The notes under the pieces are model-generated. The model had not been told where the DNA came from and ran no database searches. It saw nothing but the letters and a program-made list of their open reading frames with translations. A stretch of 64,000 nt of DNA from Collinsella sp. (lineage in GTDB: Bacteria; Actinomycetota; Coriobacteriia; Coriobacteriales; Coriobacteriaceae). The stretch is from NCBI GenBank assembly GCA_019414045.1, contig DXMW01000028.1, forward strand, positions 1-64,000, written 5' to 3'. The position numbers were made by a program, and so were the translations under genes. Positions within the stretch are counted from its first letter, which is position 1; the number at the start of each line of letters is the position of its first letter. Below, one piece after another: positions 26,215-35,015 of this stretch.

Positions 26215-26243
26215 TTGTTGTCACTGCAAACAAGTAGTATAAT
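26215..26243 (+). promoter_or_regulatory. Promoter of the 26287 gene
   Basis: TTGTTG (26215-26220) and TATAAT (26238-26243) are spaced by 17 bp. GTCACTGC at 26220-26227 overlaps the -35 end and matches the repeat core at 23433 and 23451. A minus-strand promoter (GTGACA, then TATAAG 16 bp on) for the divergent gene overlaps the same DNA. Confidence 0.6.
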
Positions 26244-26286
26244 GCCAACATTAATATTATTAAATATCTAAAAGGAGGAACCACCC

Positions 26287-26718
26287 ATGCGAAAGGCAAT
26301 CCGCACCGCGAACGAGAACGCGTGGCTTATTTCAGAAGCCACGTCTCGCGTGATTGCGAAGACGGGTTCTCCCGCCCCGACGCCCAGCATGGTACTCGCG
26401 CATGCGCTGGACAGCCTGGACGATAAGATGACACAGGCCGCAGGCAGCGGGAAGAGGCTCGATTTCGATACCATCATGTGCCCTATCGAGGAGTTCTGCG
26501 AGATGGCCAAGTTGCCTCCGGCAACGACCTCAAGCCTTAGCGGGCGGTATGTCTTCACGGTAACGGGACAGAACGTAATAACGCATCTCATGCAAATGAA
26601 CGCTAAACTCACCCTCGAGCTGCTGCCCACAGAAGTTAAGTCGTGCTGGACAATTCGCTGCGCTCTGCGCGTGTTCCTGCTAGTCGAATACGGTACCACC
26701 GTACCCATGGTGCCGTAG
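26287..26718 (+). CDS. Hypothetical protein
   Basis: The 143-residue protein is translated from AAAAGGAGGAACCACCC, the same leader as at 23534. It appears soluble, with an N-terminal helical half (ISEATSRVIAKTG, MVLAHALDSLDDKM) and a C-terminal half that may be sheet-rich (GRYVFTVTGQNVITHLM). No known domain is recognised. The shared leader and promoter motif with the 23534 gene suggest co-regulation. Confidence 0.6.
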   Translation: MRKAIRTANENAWLISEATSRVIAKTGSPAPTPSMVLAHALDSLDDKMTQAAGSGKRLDFDTIMCPIEEFCEMAKLPPATTSSLSGRYVFTVTGQNVITHLMQMNAKLTLELLPTEVKSCWTIRCALRVFLLVEYGTTVPMVP

Positions 26719-26865
26719 GCTCCGAGGCGCATGAAAACCGCCTAGTACCCCACACAGCCACCCGGCCGCCTGGGGGCTTTCACCAATTCGTTCCAAAACG
26801 TATGGCGACCGGAGTCATCGAATCAGCTGGCCGGCGCTGCCGGCGGTCGAATTGACTTGAGCACC

Positions 26866-26903
26866 AAAAAAGGGATCCAGCCATCTTGCTGGGTCCCTTT
26901 TTT
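26866..26903. terminator. Bidirectional terminator
   Basis: AAAAAAGGGATCCAGC (26866-26881) pairs with GCTGGGTCCCTTTTTT (26888-26903), one mismatch apart from perfect, with a 6-base loop. A6 and T6 ends allow termination in both directions, which fits the convergent genes on either side. Confidence 0.9.
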
Positions 26904-26911
26904 AATCATGG

Positions 26912-27478
26912 TTAATCATAGTCGTCATCGTAGACGAAACCCTCATCCAAGATCTCGTTCATGTAGCGGATGGCCTTCTCGGCCGGCCAGCCGTTCTTGA
27001 GGCCCCAGATCGGCACGGACATGGTCTCGAAGTACCTCACACCCGTCTCCAAAAGGAGCTCCCGCGCCTCCTCGAGATCTGCGCGGAGCAACGACGACGG
27101 CAGGAACGCCTGGTAGTAGATATCCAGGTTCTCAGCGTCCACGGCGAACAGACCCGCCCGCACCCTCGCTACGTTCAGCGCGTTTGCGAACTCGATGAAT
27201 GCCGCGCACGTCTCGCGCGTCATGACTCTGGGCGACGGAAACGTTGTGGCCATCACGCCGCCATCAAGGACCCTCATCGAGACCTGCAATGAGATTCGAG
27301 GGGCCTTCACGACGAAATGCGCCTCGTCGTCGGCCAGGACCTTGACCGGATCGCCGTCCGGGCCGGTAGCCCAGCTTCCGTAGACCCTCAGGTATCTTCT
27401 GTCGAGTCCGGCCTGATCGCGAGCAATCCTCTCCACGATATCTCGATCCGTGACCTTGCCCCCGACTAAGACCTCCAT
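26912..27478 (-). CDS. YbjN-like protein, paralogue 2
   Basis: The 188-residue paralogue of 25320-25874 has the same order of conserved blocks (LQVSMRVLDGGVMATTFPSPR, FIEFANALNVARV, GWPAEKAIRYMNEILDEGFV). It ends in a strongly acidic tail. GGGGAGG precedes ATG 27478. The gene lies 21 bp after the phosphatase gene on the same strand, so the two are probably cotranscribed. YbjN-fold proteins often assist or regulate partners, but a functional link with the phosphatase is only an inference from position. Confidence 0.75.
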   Translation of the reverse strand: MEVLVGGKVTDRDIVERIARDQAGLDRRYLRVYGSWATGPDGDPVKVLADDEAHFVVKAPRISLQVSMRVLDGGVMATTFPSPRVMTRETCAAFIEFANALNVARVRAGLFAVDAENLDIYYQAFLPSSLLRADLEEARELLLETGVRYFETMSVPIWGLKNGWPAEKAIRYMNEILDEGFVYDDDYD

Positions 27479-27499
27479 AATGAATGCCTCCCCTGCGAC

Positions 27500-28270
27500 C
27501 TAGTGCCGGCCAAGCCCCGGCCCAGAGTACCTACCGGTCTCCGAGTCGTAGGCCAGCACCGCAACCTCGCCGTGCTCCATGACGTTGGAGTCGACATAGT
27601 AGTGGCTCTCGCCGTCGAACCAGATCCCCCGGTACCCGGAGATACCGCTGACGGTCTCGGTGCTGACATGGCCCGCGATTACGTCGAGGTCGAAGTGCTG
27701 CCCGACATATATCGGCGGCATCGCCGTGAAAAATTCCTCAGGAGTTCCAGGTTTCCACCAATCGGCCCCCGCCTCCTCGTAGATGCCGGCATGGACGAAC
27801 ACCTGCCCGAACGGCGACTCCCAGTAGTACGGGAGTCTCCCGACCCACCTGATGACGTCCCCGTGGGCTTTCCTCATGCGCCCCACCGTGTAGCGGTACG
27901 CCTCCTCGAAGCGCTTCAGGACGAGGAGGTGCCGCACATGCTCGAACTCATCCGGCTCGAGGAAGGACCTCGCGGTCGCCAGGTTGCTGTCAGCGAGCTT
28001 CCACGCCTGCGCGAAGTCGGGGTTGTCCACATTGGATAGGTATTCTATGAGCTGCTCTTCATGGTTTCCCCGGAGCGCGACGACGCGCCCGGCATAGCGC
28101 TCCTGGAGCCCCATGACGGTCCTGAACACCCCGAGCGAGTCGGGGCCCCTGTCGCAGTAGTCGCCGAGGAGGACCAGCATGGAGTCCTCGGACTCAAGGT
28201 CGATGGTCTCCAGGGCCTTCAGAAACGGCTCAAGGCATCCATGGATATCCGACATGCAGTAAATGCGCAT
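27500..28270 (-). CDS. Calcineurin-like metallophosphatase (PrpA/ApaH-like)
   Basis: The 256-residue protein shows the full metal-binding motif set: SDIHG (residues 8-12), GDYCDRGPDS, GNHEEQ, VHAG and AGHVS. This pattern belongs to the PPP-type group of bacterial serine/threonine or diadenosine-tetraphosphate phosphatases. The C-terminal YYVDSN segment follows the family. GAGGAGGCAGATGT precedes the ATG. It is the first gene of a likely two-gene operon with the YbjN-like gene. Substrate unknown. Confidence 0.88.
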   Translation of the reverse strand: MRIYCMSDIHGCLEPFLKALETIDLESEDSMLVLLGDYCDRGPDSLGVFRTVMGLQERYAGRVVALRGNHEEQLIEYLSNVDNPDFAQAWKLADSNLATARSFLEPDEFEHVRHLLVLKRFEEAYRYTVGRMRKAHGDVIRWVGRLPYYWESPFGQVFVHAGIYEEAGADWWKPGTPEEFFTAMPPIYVGQHFDLDVIAGHVSTETVSGISGYRGIWFDGESHYYVDSNVMEHGEVAVLAYDSETGRYSGPGLGRH

Positions 28271-28302
28271 ACATCTGCCTCCTCAGGATTAGCGTCTGGT
28301 CG

Positions 28303-28700
28303 CGGGCGCCCGCGCGCCAAAGACAGGGTACTGCTCTGCCTAACGAAGCGCAGCCCCCAGCGTGAGCAATTTCAGTATAGACGCTCATCAGGACAGCCGA
28401 AGACACCCAGAACGCAGGAGGGTGCCACGAGGCGCTCTCATCTTTCGAAGCGGTACCCCGTCCCAAAACGCATGCCGTCTGGGACGACCGACAGCCGATT
28501 CTTGCGCCCCGTTCGGGCAGCGCCAGAACCCCGGGCCGGAACCCACGCAGCCGATGGCAGGGGAATTCAGCCGCTTCCATCGAGGAGCCGACCTAGGGAT
28601 GGCGCCCTCAGACCTCGAAGGATCTCCACCACCCCTTACATGCCTGGATTGATTTATTGGTTGATTTAACCCGGCTGAATAAGCCGGGCATGGGCCGGTC
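28303..28700. ncRNA. Candidate structured non-coding RNA or dense-hairpin region
   Basis: About 400 bp without a convincing gene. It is rich in local inverted repeats: CGCGGGCGCCCGCG (28300-28313), GTCCCA with TGGGAC (28460-28484), GCGCC with a GGGC-GCGC partner near 28504-28522, and CCCGGCT with AGCCGGG near 28671-28687. All six frames are open for long stretches but have Arg/Pro/Gly-biased, low-quality translations. This is typical of a structured RNA or G+C-rich spacer. The strand is undecided, and no known RNA family is recognised. Confidence 0.35.
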
Positions 28701-28805
28701 GACAAAATGTAAGGTAAAAAAGCAGATGCGGCCGTACGCCGGTGCGGGATTCGGGTGATGTGATAGAAAGTAATTCACGTATTGCATCCAACTGGGAGGC
28801 GTATC

Positions 28806-29000
28806 ATGGCAACCGCCACCGCAGCCCTGAGAATCCCCGAGGACCTCACGGACAGGTACGACCGCCTGGCGAAGTCGACGTGCCGCACGAAAAACTTCTA
28901 CATGACGGAGGCCATCGCCGCCGAGATAGACAGGCTCGAATACGAGTACGGCCTCATGAATTATCCGGGAAGCGTTTGGTTGCGAGGCATGCCAGTGTGA
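28806..29000 (+). CDS. Ribbon-helix-helix antitoxin-like protein, probably truncated
   Basis: The 64-residue protein starts MATATAALRIPEDLTDRYDR. A helix pair, CRTKNFYMTEAIAAEIDRLEYEY, matches RelB/CopG-type antitoxins. GGGAGGCGTATC precedes ATG 28806. The usual C-terminal toxin-binding tail is replaced by a short unrelated end (YPGSVWLRGMPV), and no toxin gene follows because the next gene is on the other strand. It is probably the remnant of a toxin-antitoxin pair. Confidence 0.7.
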   Translation: MATATAALRIPEDLTDRYDRLAKSTCRTKNFYMTEAIAAEIDRLEYEYGLMNYPGSVWLRGMPV

Positions 29001-29012
29001 GGGACTGATTCG

Positions 29013-30410
29013 TCAGATCCCGCACAGGGGGACCGCGATGGTGGCCACCGCGCCACCCGAGGGGCTGTTGGCGAGCGAGACGGAGCCCCCGTGGGCGCTC
29101 GCGGACTCGGAGGCGACGTGGAGGCCGAGCCCGTAGTGGCGGTCTCCGTCGCGCGAGGAGCGGGAGGAGTCGTCTGTGAAGAGGCGCTCGCAGCCGCGTT
29201 CGAGGGCAGCGGGAGAAAAGCCCGGTCCGTCGTCGGCGACCTCGATGACGAGGTACCCGCCCGCGACGTCGCAGGAGACAGTCACGCGCGAGCGTGCGTG
29301 CTCGGCGGCGTTGGCCACGAGGTTCGCGGCGGCTCGCGCCAGGGCGGTTCGGTCGAGCGGGGCCTCGGGCGCGCCCGCGACAGCGGGGCCCGTGGCCGCG
29401 TCGAGCGCCACGCCTCGTGCCCGGGCGATCTGAGCGGCCTCGGCGAGAACCTGCTCGCAGAGCTCGGCCGGCCGCATGGGGGCCCTCTCCGCCCCGCCGG
29501 ACCCGCGCGAGGCCTCGATGAGCAGGCGCACGTAGCCGTCGAGCCTTTCGACACCGCCGGCTATGTCGCGCGCGGCGGCCGAGAGGTCGGCGTCATTCTC
29601 GTCTTCCAGCTCCTCCGCCACGAAGTCGGCGTTGGCGCGCAGCACGGTGAGCGGCGTCTTGAGGTCGTGGGCAAGCGACGCCATCTGCTCGCGCTGCCCC
29701 CGCTCCGCGGCCCAGCGGGCCTCGAGCGACTCGGCAAGGGAGGCCCGCATGGCGTCCATCGCGGCGAGGACGTCGTTCACCTCGCGCACGTTAGTACTGC
29801 CGACCGCGAAGTCGAGCTCCCCCGCGCCGACGCGCCCCGCCGCCTCCGCAAGCGGCGCCATCTTGCGCGAGATCACGCGGCTCGCGCGGCGCGCCACGAG
29901 CGCAAGCGCGAGCGCGCTTCCCGCCGCAGCGCCGACGAGCATGAGGTTCTGCGGGTTGGGAAGCAGGCCGGCGAGGTCGCGCGAGACCCACTGCGGCAGG
30001 TACTCGCTGACGAGCGCGCAGGCACCGCCGCCCTTGAGTGGGAACGCGGCGTAGGTGAGGCCCGAACCCCCGCCCTTGATCTCCACTGTGCCCGGATCCG
30101 CGGCGAGTGCCGTACGGGCCATTTCCGTCGCGTCCTCGAGCCGCGTGCCCTCGAGGTCTGTCATCAGAACGTATCCGTCCTTGTTCAGGATGAGGTAGCG
30201 GTACGCCGTCGGCACGTCCTGCTGCCCGCAGACACCGTCGCGTGCCAGGCCCTCCGCGACCTCGCGCGCATTGGCCGGCCCCCAGCTTGCCTCGTAGACG
30301 ACGCCCGCGTTGATCGCCACGGAGAGCACCATGAACGAGGCGAGCCACGCCGTGGCGACCGCCGCGAACGCGTAGGCGAAGTAGCGCGCGATGACGAAGG
30401 AGAGCGGCAT
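29013..30410 (-). CDS. Sensor histidine kinase
   Basis: The protein has 465 residues. A transmembrane helix (about 5-35), an extracytoplasmic domain of about 110 residues, and a second helix (about 157-177) are followed by a HAMP region. The dimerisation box is ASLAHDLKTPLTVLRA, with the phosphorylated His. The ATP domain has NLVANAAEHA, DGPGF and YGLGLHVA. ATG 30410 is preferred, since GTG 30449 overlaps the regulator gene. It lies 26 bp downstream of the response regulator gene and is the last gene of the ABC/peptide-resistance operon. The extracellular domain probably senses a peptide or envelope stress, by analogy. Confidence 0.93.
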   Translation of the reverse strand: MPLSFVIARYFAYAFAAVATAWLASFMVLSVAINAGVVYEASWGPANAREVAEGLARDGVCGQQDVPTAYRYLILNKDGYVLMTDLEGTRLEDATEMARTALAADPGTVEIKGGGSGLTYAAFPLKGGGACALVSEYLPQWVSRDLAGLLPNPQNLMLVGAAAGSALALALVARRASRVISRKMAPLAEAAGRVGAGELDFAVGSTNVREVNDVLAAMDAMRASLAESLEARWAAERGQREQMASLAHDLKTPLTVLRANADFVAEELEDENDADLSAAARDIAGGVERLDGYVRLLIEASRGSGGAERAPMRPAELCEQVLAEAAQIARARGVALDAATGPAVAGAPEAPLDRTALARAAANLVANAAEHARSRVTVSCDVAGGYLVIEVADDGPGFSPAALERGCERLFTDDSSRSSRDGDRHYGLGLHVASESASAHGGSVSLANSPSGGAVATIAVPLCGI

Positions 30411-30436
30411 GCCCCCGCGACCTCGCGTCCCGGTCC

Positions 30437-31099
30437 TCAGAGCTGCCACTTGTACCCCATCCCCCAGACGGTCGCGATCGGATCGGCGCCGGCTTCGGAG
30501 AGTTTCCTCCGGGCGCGGCTGACCTGCATGGATATGGCCGCGTCGTCGGCGTCGCTCTCCCAGCCGAGTACCGCCTCGCGTATCTGCGCGCGGCTCATGA
30601 CCTGCCCGGGGTGGCGGGCGAGGTACTCGCAGATGGCGTACTCGGTGGGCGTGAGCGGCACGGCCTTGTCGCCCACGGCGAGGCCGCGCGCCCCGAGGTC
30701 GATCCGCACCTCCCCGAAGGAGAGGGCGTGCGAGCGCGGTCGGCGCTCACGGCGTAGATGGGCCGCGACCTTGGCGCGCAGTTCCGCGGCCCCGAAGGGC
30801 TTGCGGACGTAGTCGTCGGCGCCCAAGCCGTAGGCGGCCACGGCATCCTCCTCGGCCACGCGCGCGGTCAGGAAGACGATGGGCCCGTCAAAGTCCGGGC
30901 GGATCTGCCGCACGAGCTCGAAGCCGTCGAGCCCCGGCATCATGACGTCGCAGAGCACGAGGTCGAAGCGCGAGAGGTCCATCCCCGGGACCGCCGTCGG
31001 GTCCGCCGCCCTGACGACCTCATGGCCGTCGCGGCCGAGGACGCGCGCGAGCGCGTCGAGGATCGCCCGTTCATCATCCACTGCCAGTATCCTAGCCAT
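30437..31099 (-). CDS. OmpR/PhoB-family response regulator
   Basis: The 220-residue protein has an N-terminal receiver domain with acidic residues in VDDE, the phospho-acceptor Asp in LVLCDVMMPG, and Lys in VRKPFG. The C-terminal winged helix (about 125-220) has PLTPTEYAICEYLARHPGQV and GMGYKW. CAGGAGGTCAAC precedes ATG 31099. It pairs with the kinase encoded downstream. It likely controls the upstream ABC genes of the same operon; no operator was identified. Confidence 0.95.
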   Translation of the reverse strand: MARILAVDDERAILDALARVLGRDGHEVVRAADPTAVPGMDLSRFDLVLCDVMMPGLDGFELVRQIRPDFDGPIVFLTARVAEEDAVAAYGLGADDYVRKPFGAAELRAKVAAHLRRERRPRSHALSFGEVRIDLGARGLAVGDKAVPLTPTEYAICEYLARHPGQVMSRAQIREAVLGWESDADDAAISMQVSRARRKLSEAGADPIATVWGMGYKWQL

Positions 31100-31143
31100 G
31101 TTGACCTCCTGAAACTTCCGTCGGAATTGTACTAGCGCCGCGC

Positions 31144-31545
31144 TCAGCGGTCCAGAGCCCTGCGCGCAGCCGAGGGTGCCTGGGCCGCGTCGCACGTGTG
31201 GTAGCGCGCACCCGAGCCGCCGCGCGCCTCGATCCCGAGCCAGCCCTCGCCGTCCGACTCCCGCCCGAAGAAGATGAGCTGGAGCTCTCGGACATTGCCC
31301 CTGTCGTCCGCCGCGTCCACCAGGTAGACGTAGTTTGCCCCCGCCTCGGTGGCGTCGGCGTAGAAGCTCGCGTGGCTGCCGGGCTCGGGCGCGGGCGCCC
31401 GCATGGCGATCTCAGGGTTGGGCAGCACGCGGTCGGCGATCGAGCGCAGCGCCGACCCCCAGCCGGCGTCGAGCAGGGCATTCCCGCCCAAGACGAGCGC
31501 TGCGGAGAGGATGACGAGCATGGCGGCGAGCGGCCTCCTACGCAT
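31144..31545 (-). CDS. Small exported YxeA-like protein
   Basis: The 133-residue protein starts MRRRPLAAMLVILSAALVLGG, a signal-anchor or signal peptide with no lipobox cysteine. The remaining domain (ANYVYLVDAADDRGNVRELQ) resembles the YxeA (DUF1093) family often found with peptide-resistance ABC transporters; this assignment is tentative. ATG 31545 overlaps the permease stop by 8 bp after GGGAGGG, so translation is coupled. Confidence 0.65.
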   Translation of the reverse strand: MRRRPLAAMLVILSAALVLGGNALLDAGWGSALRSIADRVLPNPEIAMRAPAPEPGSHASFYADATEAGANYVYLVDAADDRGNVRELQLIFFGRESDGEGWLGIEARGGSGARYHTCDAAQAPSAARRALDR

Positions 31546-32353
31546 CTGCCCTCCCGTCCTCAAAGCGGCAGAACCAGGCGAGAAGGACGGCGTCGGCTGC
31601 CAGGGTGAGAACGAGGCTAACGATCGCAGTCGTGAGGAGAGGGCCCGCCGCGCGTGCGGCGTCGATGAAGGCCTCCACCCCGAGCGACCCCATGCGCGCG
31701 GGCCAGGCGAGCGGCACCCAGCTCAGGGGCGTCGCCAGGGCGCCGGTGAGCTCGCCGGTCATGAGGCTGTGCGCAAGTCCGCCCACCGAGAAGAACGCGA
31801 GGAGCATACCCGCAGCGCCGGCGCCGATGGCGGCGTTGCGGCCGAGGCGCAGGGCCACGCCGAGCCACAGCGCGTAGAGGGGCAGGCTGCCCAGCACGAT
31901 GCCCGCCCACGCGGCCGCAAGCGGAGCGGGCCCGAGCGGCAGGCGCCCGGCAACGGCGAGCACGGCCCCGAACACGCCGAGCGCCACGGCCAGCGCGGCG
32001 GCGCCGAGCGCCGCAAGGGCGAGCAGCTTCGCCGCGACGGCGCGTCCGCGCGAGGGGACCGCCGTAAGGTTGGCGAGGCGCCCGGCAGCGCGCTCCTCGT
32101 CCACGGCGAGCCCGCAGACGATGGCGGACATGAGCGGCATGAGGGCGCCGAGGAACTGGGCGTAGGCGTCCGCGCCCAGCGCCGGGTCCCATCGGGCTAC
32201 TGAGAAGTACTCGCCGCAGGCAAGACCGGCTGCCAGGCCGCAGACGAGGTGCACCGCCGTGAGCGGGGAGCGTGCCAGGCGCAGGGCCTCGGAGAGCAGG
32301 GCCCGCGAGAGAGTCATGCGCGGCGTCGGGTCGGATAGTCGCGTCACGGCCAT
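31538..32353 (-). CDS. ABC-2 type permease, lantibiotic-immunity-like (LanG-type)
   Basis: The 271-residue protein has about six transmembrane helices. Motifs include HLVCGLAAGLACGEYFS, LMSAIVCGLAVDEERAAGRL and NLTAVPSRGRAVAAKLLAL, the last resembling the EpiG/MutG group. ATG 32353 shares one base with the stop of the preceding permease (TGATG). It acts with the ATPase at 33120 and the permease at 32353-33123 as one exporter. Very high G+C (one sampled 60-base line of the operon is 47/60). Confidence 0.82.
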   Translation of the reverse strand: MAVTRLSDPTPRMTLSRALLSEALRLARSPLTAVHLVCGLAAGLACGEYFSVARWDPALGADAYAQFLGALMPLMSAIVCGLAVDEERAAGRLANLTAVPSRGRAVAAKLLALAALGAAALAVALGVFGAVLAVAGRLPLGPAPLAAAWAGIVLGSLPLYALWLGVALRLGRNAAIGAGAAGMLLAFFSVGGLAHSLMTGELTGALATPLSWVPLAWPARMGSLGVEAFIDAARAAGPLLTTAIVSLVLTLAADAVLLAWFCRFEDGRADA

Positions 32354-33119
32354 CACCTCTCCTCGGAGCGCGCGAACCAGGCCGCGCCCGCCGCCGTGAG
32401 CGCGGCGAACGCGAGCGCGCAGACCGCAAGGCCCGCCAGCGTGAGCATGCCATCCGCCGCGAGCGCCCCGCCGAGCGCCATGTCCGCCGCGAGTGGCTCG
32501 CCGCTCGGCAGCACGGGGATGAAGCTCGTGGGGATGACCATGCTCGCCGACGGCGGAAAGAGCTGCGGCAACGGTACCAACGACCAGGCGAACCCACCCA
32601 CGAGCTGCGCGACGAGCGGGCAGAAGATGCCCGCGAGCATGCCGAGCCGCACCGTGAGAAAGAGCCCTGCGGGGATCATCCACGCCGTGGTCACCGTGTT
32701 GACGAGCGCGCAGAGGAGCATCGTGAGCGTGCCCGCGGCCGTGAGGCCCTGCGAGGAGAACGCCGATCCCGCGAGGTAGATGCCGAAGACCACGAGGTTC
32801 GAGAGCGTGCAGAGCGCGAGGCACCAGAGCGCCTTGGCCCACCAGGCGCGCCCGAGCGGGAAGCCCAGGCCCAGAAGCCCCCGCATCCGCGTGCGAGCGT
32901 CCGCCCGCGCGACGCACGCCACCACGAGCGAGAGAGACACGGGCAGGAAGAGCGCGTACCAGTAGTTCCACGCGCTGAAGATCTGCACACCCCGGTAGGG
33001 CATCGCGCCGAGCAGCGGCATCGGCAGCGCCATGAGCACGGCCAGGCGAACTGGTGCCGCGTGGCGCGACTTCAGGGCCTCGGCGCGCAGGCCCGCGAGC
33101 AGGCAGCCTTTCTCGCCCG

Positions 33120-33123
<4 letters not shown>
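32353..33123 (-). CDS. ABC-2 type permease, lantibiotic-immunity-like (LanE-type)
   Basis: The 256-residue membrane protein has about six hydrophobic segments. The sequence ALKSRHAAPVRLAVLMALPM, an internal WNYWYALFLPV and a PTSFIPVLPSGEPL extracytoplasmic loop fit the EpiE/MutE/SpaE group. It overlaps the ATPase gene by 4 bp (ATGA) and the second permease by 1 bp. Likely role: removing membrane-active peptides from the cytoplasmic membrane. Confidence 0.82.
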
Positions 33124-33848
<725 letters not shown>

Positions 33849-34244
33849 GGGTTTATCCTTTCTCTTCCGGGCGCGCGGGCCGAGCCACCGTGCCCGCGCG
33901 CCTTACCTTTCGGGTTCACCATCCATGGTGGGGCGCGTTTCTAACGAAGCCGTAACGGCCGTTGGGTTCTTTTGGCGCCAACCCTTCTCGACCCGCACAT
34001 CATGATTAATTTGCTTAAGGCAACAACTTTCCCGATCGATGTCATCACCGAATCAAAACGTGTACATCACCCTCCAAAACCGACATTTTTCGGCATGTTT
34101 GGAGGCTGATGTACACGAATGTGAAATCCAACGCCGCCCAAAAGCGCCTTCCTCATGTCTGGACTCTCTATGCTTACGCTGGATAGACATCGCCGGAACG
34201 GGTATAGTAGCGAAAGTTTTGTCGTTAACCAGCGGGGGAGTCCT
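33849..34244. other. Intergenic region with long hairpin
   Basis: Divergent region between the ABC/kinase operon and the phosphatidyltransferase gene, so it should hold both promoters. TATAGT at 34203-34208 may be the -10 for the plus gene; no clear -35 is seen. AACGGCCGTT (about 33953-33962) is a 10-bp palindrome. The rest has no gene-like frame with a binding site. Confidence 0.45.
34059..34117. repeat. 20-bp inverted repeat with inner hairpin
   Basis: The left arm 34059-34078 (starting CGTGTACATCA) pairs with 34098-34117 with one mismatch. The 19-base loop contains a second stem, CCGA with TCGG. There is no T run on either side. It could be an operator, an RNA element or a dispersed repeat. 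Confidence 0.75.
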
Positions 34245-34949
34245 GTGGGCATCAAAAAGAAGATCAAAAAGGAGCTTATCGGCACTTCCGATTACCCGTC
34301 GAATAAGATCTTTACGATCTCCAATTTCATCACCTTTACGCGCCTGATCCTCACCCTGGTATTTCTGTACCTGTTTGTGACGGATAACAACCGCGTCATC
34401 GCCATCGTTATCTACGCCGTTGCCGCCTCTACCGACTGGATGGACGGTCAGATCGCCCGCATGACCAAGACGGTCTCGTGGCTCGGCAAGGTCATGGATC
34501 CCATCTGCGACCGTGCGCTGCTGTTCACCGGCGTACTTGGGCTGGTGGTCCGCGGAGAGCTGCCCATCTGGGTCTGCGTGCTCATTATTGGCCGCGACAT
34601 CTATCTGGGCATCGGCACGCTTATCGTGCGTCATTATCACCGTCGCCCCATCGATGTCGTCTTTCCCGGAAAGATTGCCACTGCACTGCTCATGACCGGC
34701 TTCTCGCTCATGCTGCTCGGGTTCCCCGTTATTGACGGCCTGCATCTTTTACCTTCAACCCTTACGGCCTTCCCGGGCCTCAACGGAAGCTCGGTGCCTC
34801 TCGGCATCTTCTTTGTGTACGGCGGCGTGATCTTCTCCATGCTCACAGCTGTCATCTACTCCATTAAGGGCGGAGCGGCCATTAAACAAGCTCTCACGCA
34901 TCCCGAGGACGAGGACATCGACTTTCTGAACCCTGAAATCGAAGACTGA
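34245..34949 (+). CDS. CDP-alcohol phosphatidyltransferase
   Basis: The 234-residue membrane protein has the complete CDP-OH-P motif: DG-x2-AR-x8-G-x3-D-x3-D, seen as DGQIARMT through WLGKVMDPICDR. At least four hydrophobic segments are present. The GTG start at 34245 follows AGCGGGGGAG; the ATG-led extension upstream crosses the hairpin region and lacks a site. It resembles cardiolipin synthase or phosphatidylglycerophosphate synthase relatives; a second, more typical PgsA is at 55145. The substrate alcohol is not resolved. Confidence 0.88.
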   Translation: MGIKKKIKKELIGTSDYPSNKIFTISNFITFTRLILTLVFLYLFVTDNNRVIAIVIYAVAASTDWMDGQIARMTKTVSWLGKVMDPICDRALLFTGVLGLVVRGELPIWVCVLIIGRDIYLGIGTLIVRHYHRRPIDVVFPGKIATALLMTGFSLMLLGFPVIDGLHLLPSTLTAFPGLNGSSVPLGIFFVYGGVIFSMLTAVIYSIKGGAAIKQALTHPEDEDIDFLNPEIED

Positions 34950-35015
34950 TTCGTTGGGGTATGATTACGTACGGTTCATTATTTGCGGCACGTCCGCGAT
35001 AAGTTAGGGGTTGTC

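Noticed and set aside
29091..30812. 573-residue open frame on the plus strand
   Set aside because: It is antisense to the histidine kinase and response regulator genes; the translation is Arg/Gly-rich without domains.
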